Source: Amoebophrya sp. AT5.2
Lineage: Eukaryota > Sar > Dinophyceae > Syndiniales > Amoebophryaceae
Assembly: GCA_005223375.1 (NCBI GenBank)
Contig: RXOD01004880.1
Span: 1-17,485 of the forward strand
Length of the DNA stretch: 17,485 bases
Reading direction: 5' to 3'
Translations under genes and position numbers: made by a program
Part shown: positions 16,749 through 17,485 of the stretch, piece by piece
How positions within the stretch are numbered: position 1 is the first letter of the stretch
Layout of the letters: every line of letters starts with the position of its first letter
Notes under the pieces: generated by a model
The model's database searches: none
The model's input: only the letters and a program-made list of their open reading frames with translations
What the model was told of the DNA's origin: nothing

Positions 16749-17162
16749 GTCTAGAAGTGCGTTGTCAATCTTGCTCACCGGCATGTGTACTAAAGGGATG
16801 GACCGCCAAAGCGCAACGGTTTCGTCGAAGTCAAATTTGACGCAATGATGAAAACGCTCTCTGGCTGTAGTTCGTCTGGGGCCATTGAGATTGACAGGCC
16901 GGATTAGCATGCCGGTGTTCCCTTGAGAAGATTGTGCTCTACTTTTCGATAAAGGTTGAATCGTTGCGGCCCTTGCCCTACAAGTACAACGTGGAGGTAA
17001 GTAGGTGTGATCGTGCTCGTATGTCTCAACATCCGGTACTGGATTCATCCGTTTCCCCTGGTCCTTGTCTGTGGTCGCTTGATCAATGAACAACTGCAAC
17101 TTGCTGTTGCCTCCGTCGGTCCCATTGCGATTCGTGCCAGTTTTCTTCTTGTCCGCATCCAT
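16740..17162 (-). CDS. hypothetical hydrophilic protein, convergent with WDR46
   Basis: This is a 140-residue ATG-initiated frame on the minus strand. It opens with a hydrophilic segment (MDADKKKTGTNRNGTDGG) with good-looking coding codons such as AAG, GAC, GGC and CAG. The middle part is basic and Ser/Arg-rich with less codon bias. It ends with KFDFDETVALWRSIPLVHM and SKIDNALLDSV, again G/C-leaning at third positions. A pyrimidine-rich acceptor-like site (CATCTTCAATCCACAG) ends at 17199, 36 bases upstream of the ATG. Its TAA at 16742-16740 lies just inside the last codons of WDR46, giving a 9-base tail-to-tail CDS overlap. The family is unrecognised. A + strand frame overlaps it at 17007-17402 but has no ATG at its start. 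An unspliced intron in the middle is possible. Confidence 0.42.
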   Translation of the reverse strand: MDADKKKTGTNRNGTDGGNSKLQLFIDQATTDKDQGKRMNPVPDVETYEHDHTYLPPRCTCRARAATIQPLSKSRAQSSQGNTGMLIRPVNLNGPRRTTARERFHHCVKFDFDETVALWRSIPLVHMPVSKIDNALLDSV

Positions 17163-17485
17163 TGCTCTGCTTCTCTGATGTTCCACGTTTGTTCTTCCCT
17201 GTGGATTGAAGATGAAAAATTGACCATCCTACAGTTTGTACGCCATCATAGGATCGATATCGATTATCAACGAAGGCGCTTCTATGATGTTCCCTTTTTC
17301 TTGTTTTTTTCCTCCGGGGACTCTTCCACACTGACTTTTTTTTTTGCCCGCAACGTACTTCTCGCAGAGGAGTTAATCGAGGTCGAAAATCAAGATCTAT
17401 AAGTAATTAATTTAAATGATTAACCTCTCTATATATGCGGAAGGAAAGAATTCCCATGGTGAGGGGGGTTAAGGGGGGGGTTTGA
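17163..17485. other. A/T-rich window end with poly-T and long G-tracts
   Basis: No supported gene. A run of ten T lies at 17336-17345. The last bases hold two G-runs, GGGGGG at 17463-17468 and GGGGGGGG at 17473-17480, separated by TTAA and flanked by GGTGA and TTTGA. They look like a G-rich simple-sequence or sequencing-edge feature; no clean telomere repeat is present. Confidence 0.55.

Noticed and set aside
17455..17485. Possible telomere at the right edge
   Set aside because: Only two G-runs of different length with a single TTAA spacer; no regular TTAGGG- or TTTAGGG-type repeat.
1..17485. Defence island, CRISPR array, transposon, tRNA or rRNA genes
   Set aside because: No repeat-spacer pattern, transposase or reverse-transcriptase motifs, terminal inverted repeats or tRNA-like folds were seen on either strand.

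Overview
This is a nuclear genomic window from a eukaryote, most likely a protist. Two of the genes encode nucleolar ribosome-biogenesis proteins found only in eukaryotes (a BMT5-type rRNA methyltransferase and WDR46/UTP7). One gene is interrupted by three short GT-AG introns, and there are no bacterial operons or ribosome-binding sites. The standard code fits, with TAA and TGA as stops. Reading frames have G/C-rich third positions, while the 0.4-1.4 kb gaps between genes are richer in A/T. Most genes lie on the + strand. Pyrimidine-rich AG acceptor-like sites a short way upstream of several start codons would fit spliced-leader trans-splicing. Together this suggests an alveolate, possibly of dinoflagellate/syndinian type, but no marker here is diagnostic and the lineage call is low confidence.

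Layout. 1-1268: no supported gene, with a 24-bp tandem duplication at the very edge. 1269-1604: a small secreted, histidine/proline-rich protein. 1605-2951: gap. 2952-5006: an intronless SET-domain methyltransferase of SMYD-like architecture that lacks a MYND finger. 5007-5545: gap. 5546-10247: a four-exon gene for a protein of about 1,468 residues with several coiled coils and long disordered stretches; all three introns can be placed in phase 0. 10248-11668: gap with one weak minus-strand small secreted-protein candidate. 11669-12613: BMT5-like 25S/28S rRNA (uridine-N3) methyltransferase. 13007-13936: a low-complexity protein with an N-terminal signal peptide or anchor and a second hydrophobic segment. 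13937-14789: gap with exon-like signals on the minus strand. 14790-16748: WDR46/UTP7, an SSU-processome WD-repeat protein. 16740-17162 (minus): a candidate 140-residue hypothetical protein whose stop overlaps the WDR46 stop tail-to-tail. 17163-17485: A/T-rich sequence ending in long G-tracts at the window edge.

Functional links. The rRNA methyltransferase and WDR46 both act in the nucleolus on pre-ribosomes and are about 2.2 kb apart on the same strand, separated by an unrelated putative membrane/secreted protein. The SET protein could methylate histones or ribosomal/translation proteins, but its substrate cannot be read from sequence. No defence system, CRISPR array, recognisable transposon, tRNA or rRNA gene was found. 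The least explained elements are the large coiled-coil gene, the His-rich secreted protein, and the two minus-strand candidates at 14109-14274 and 16740-17162.
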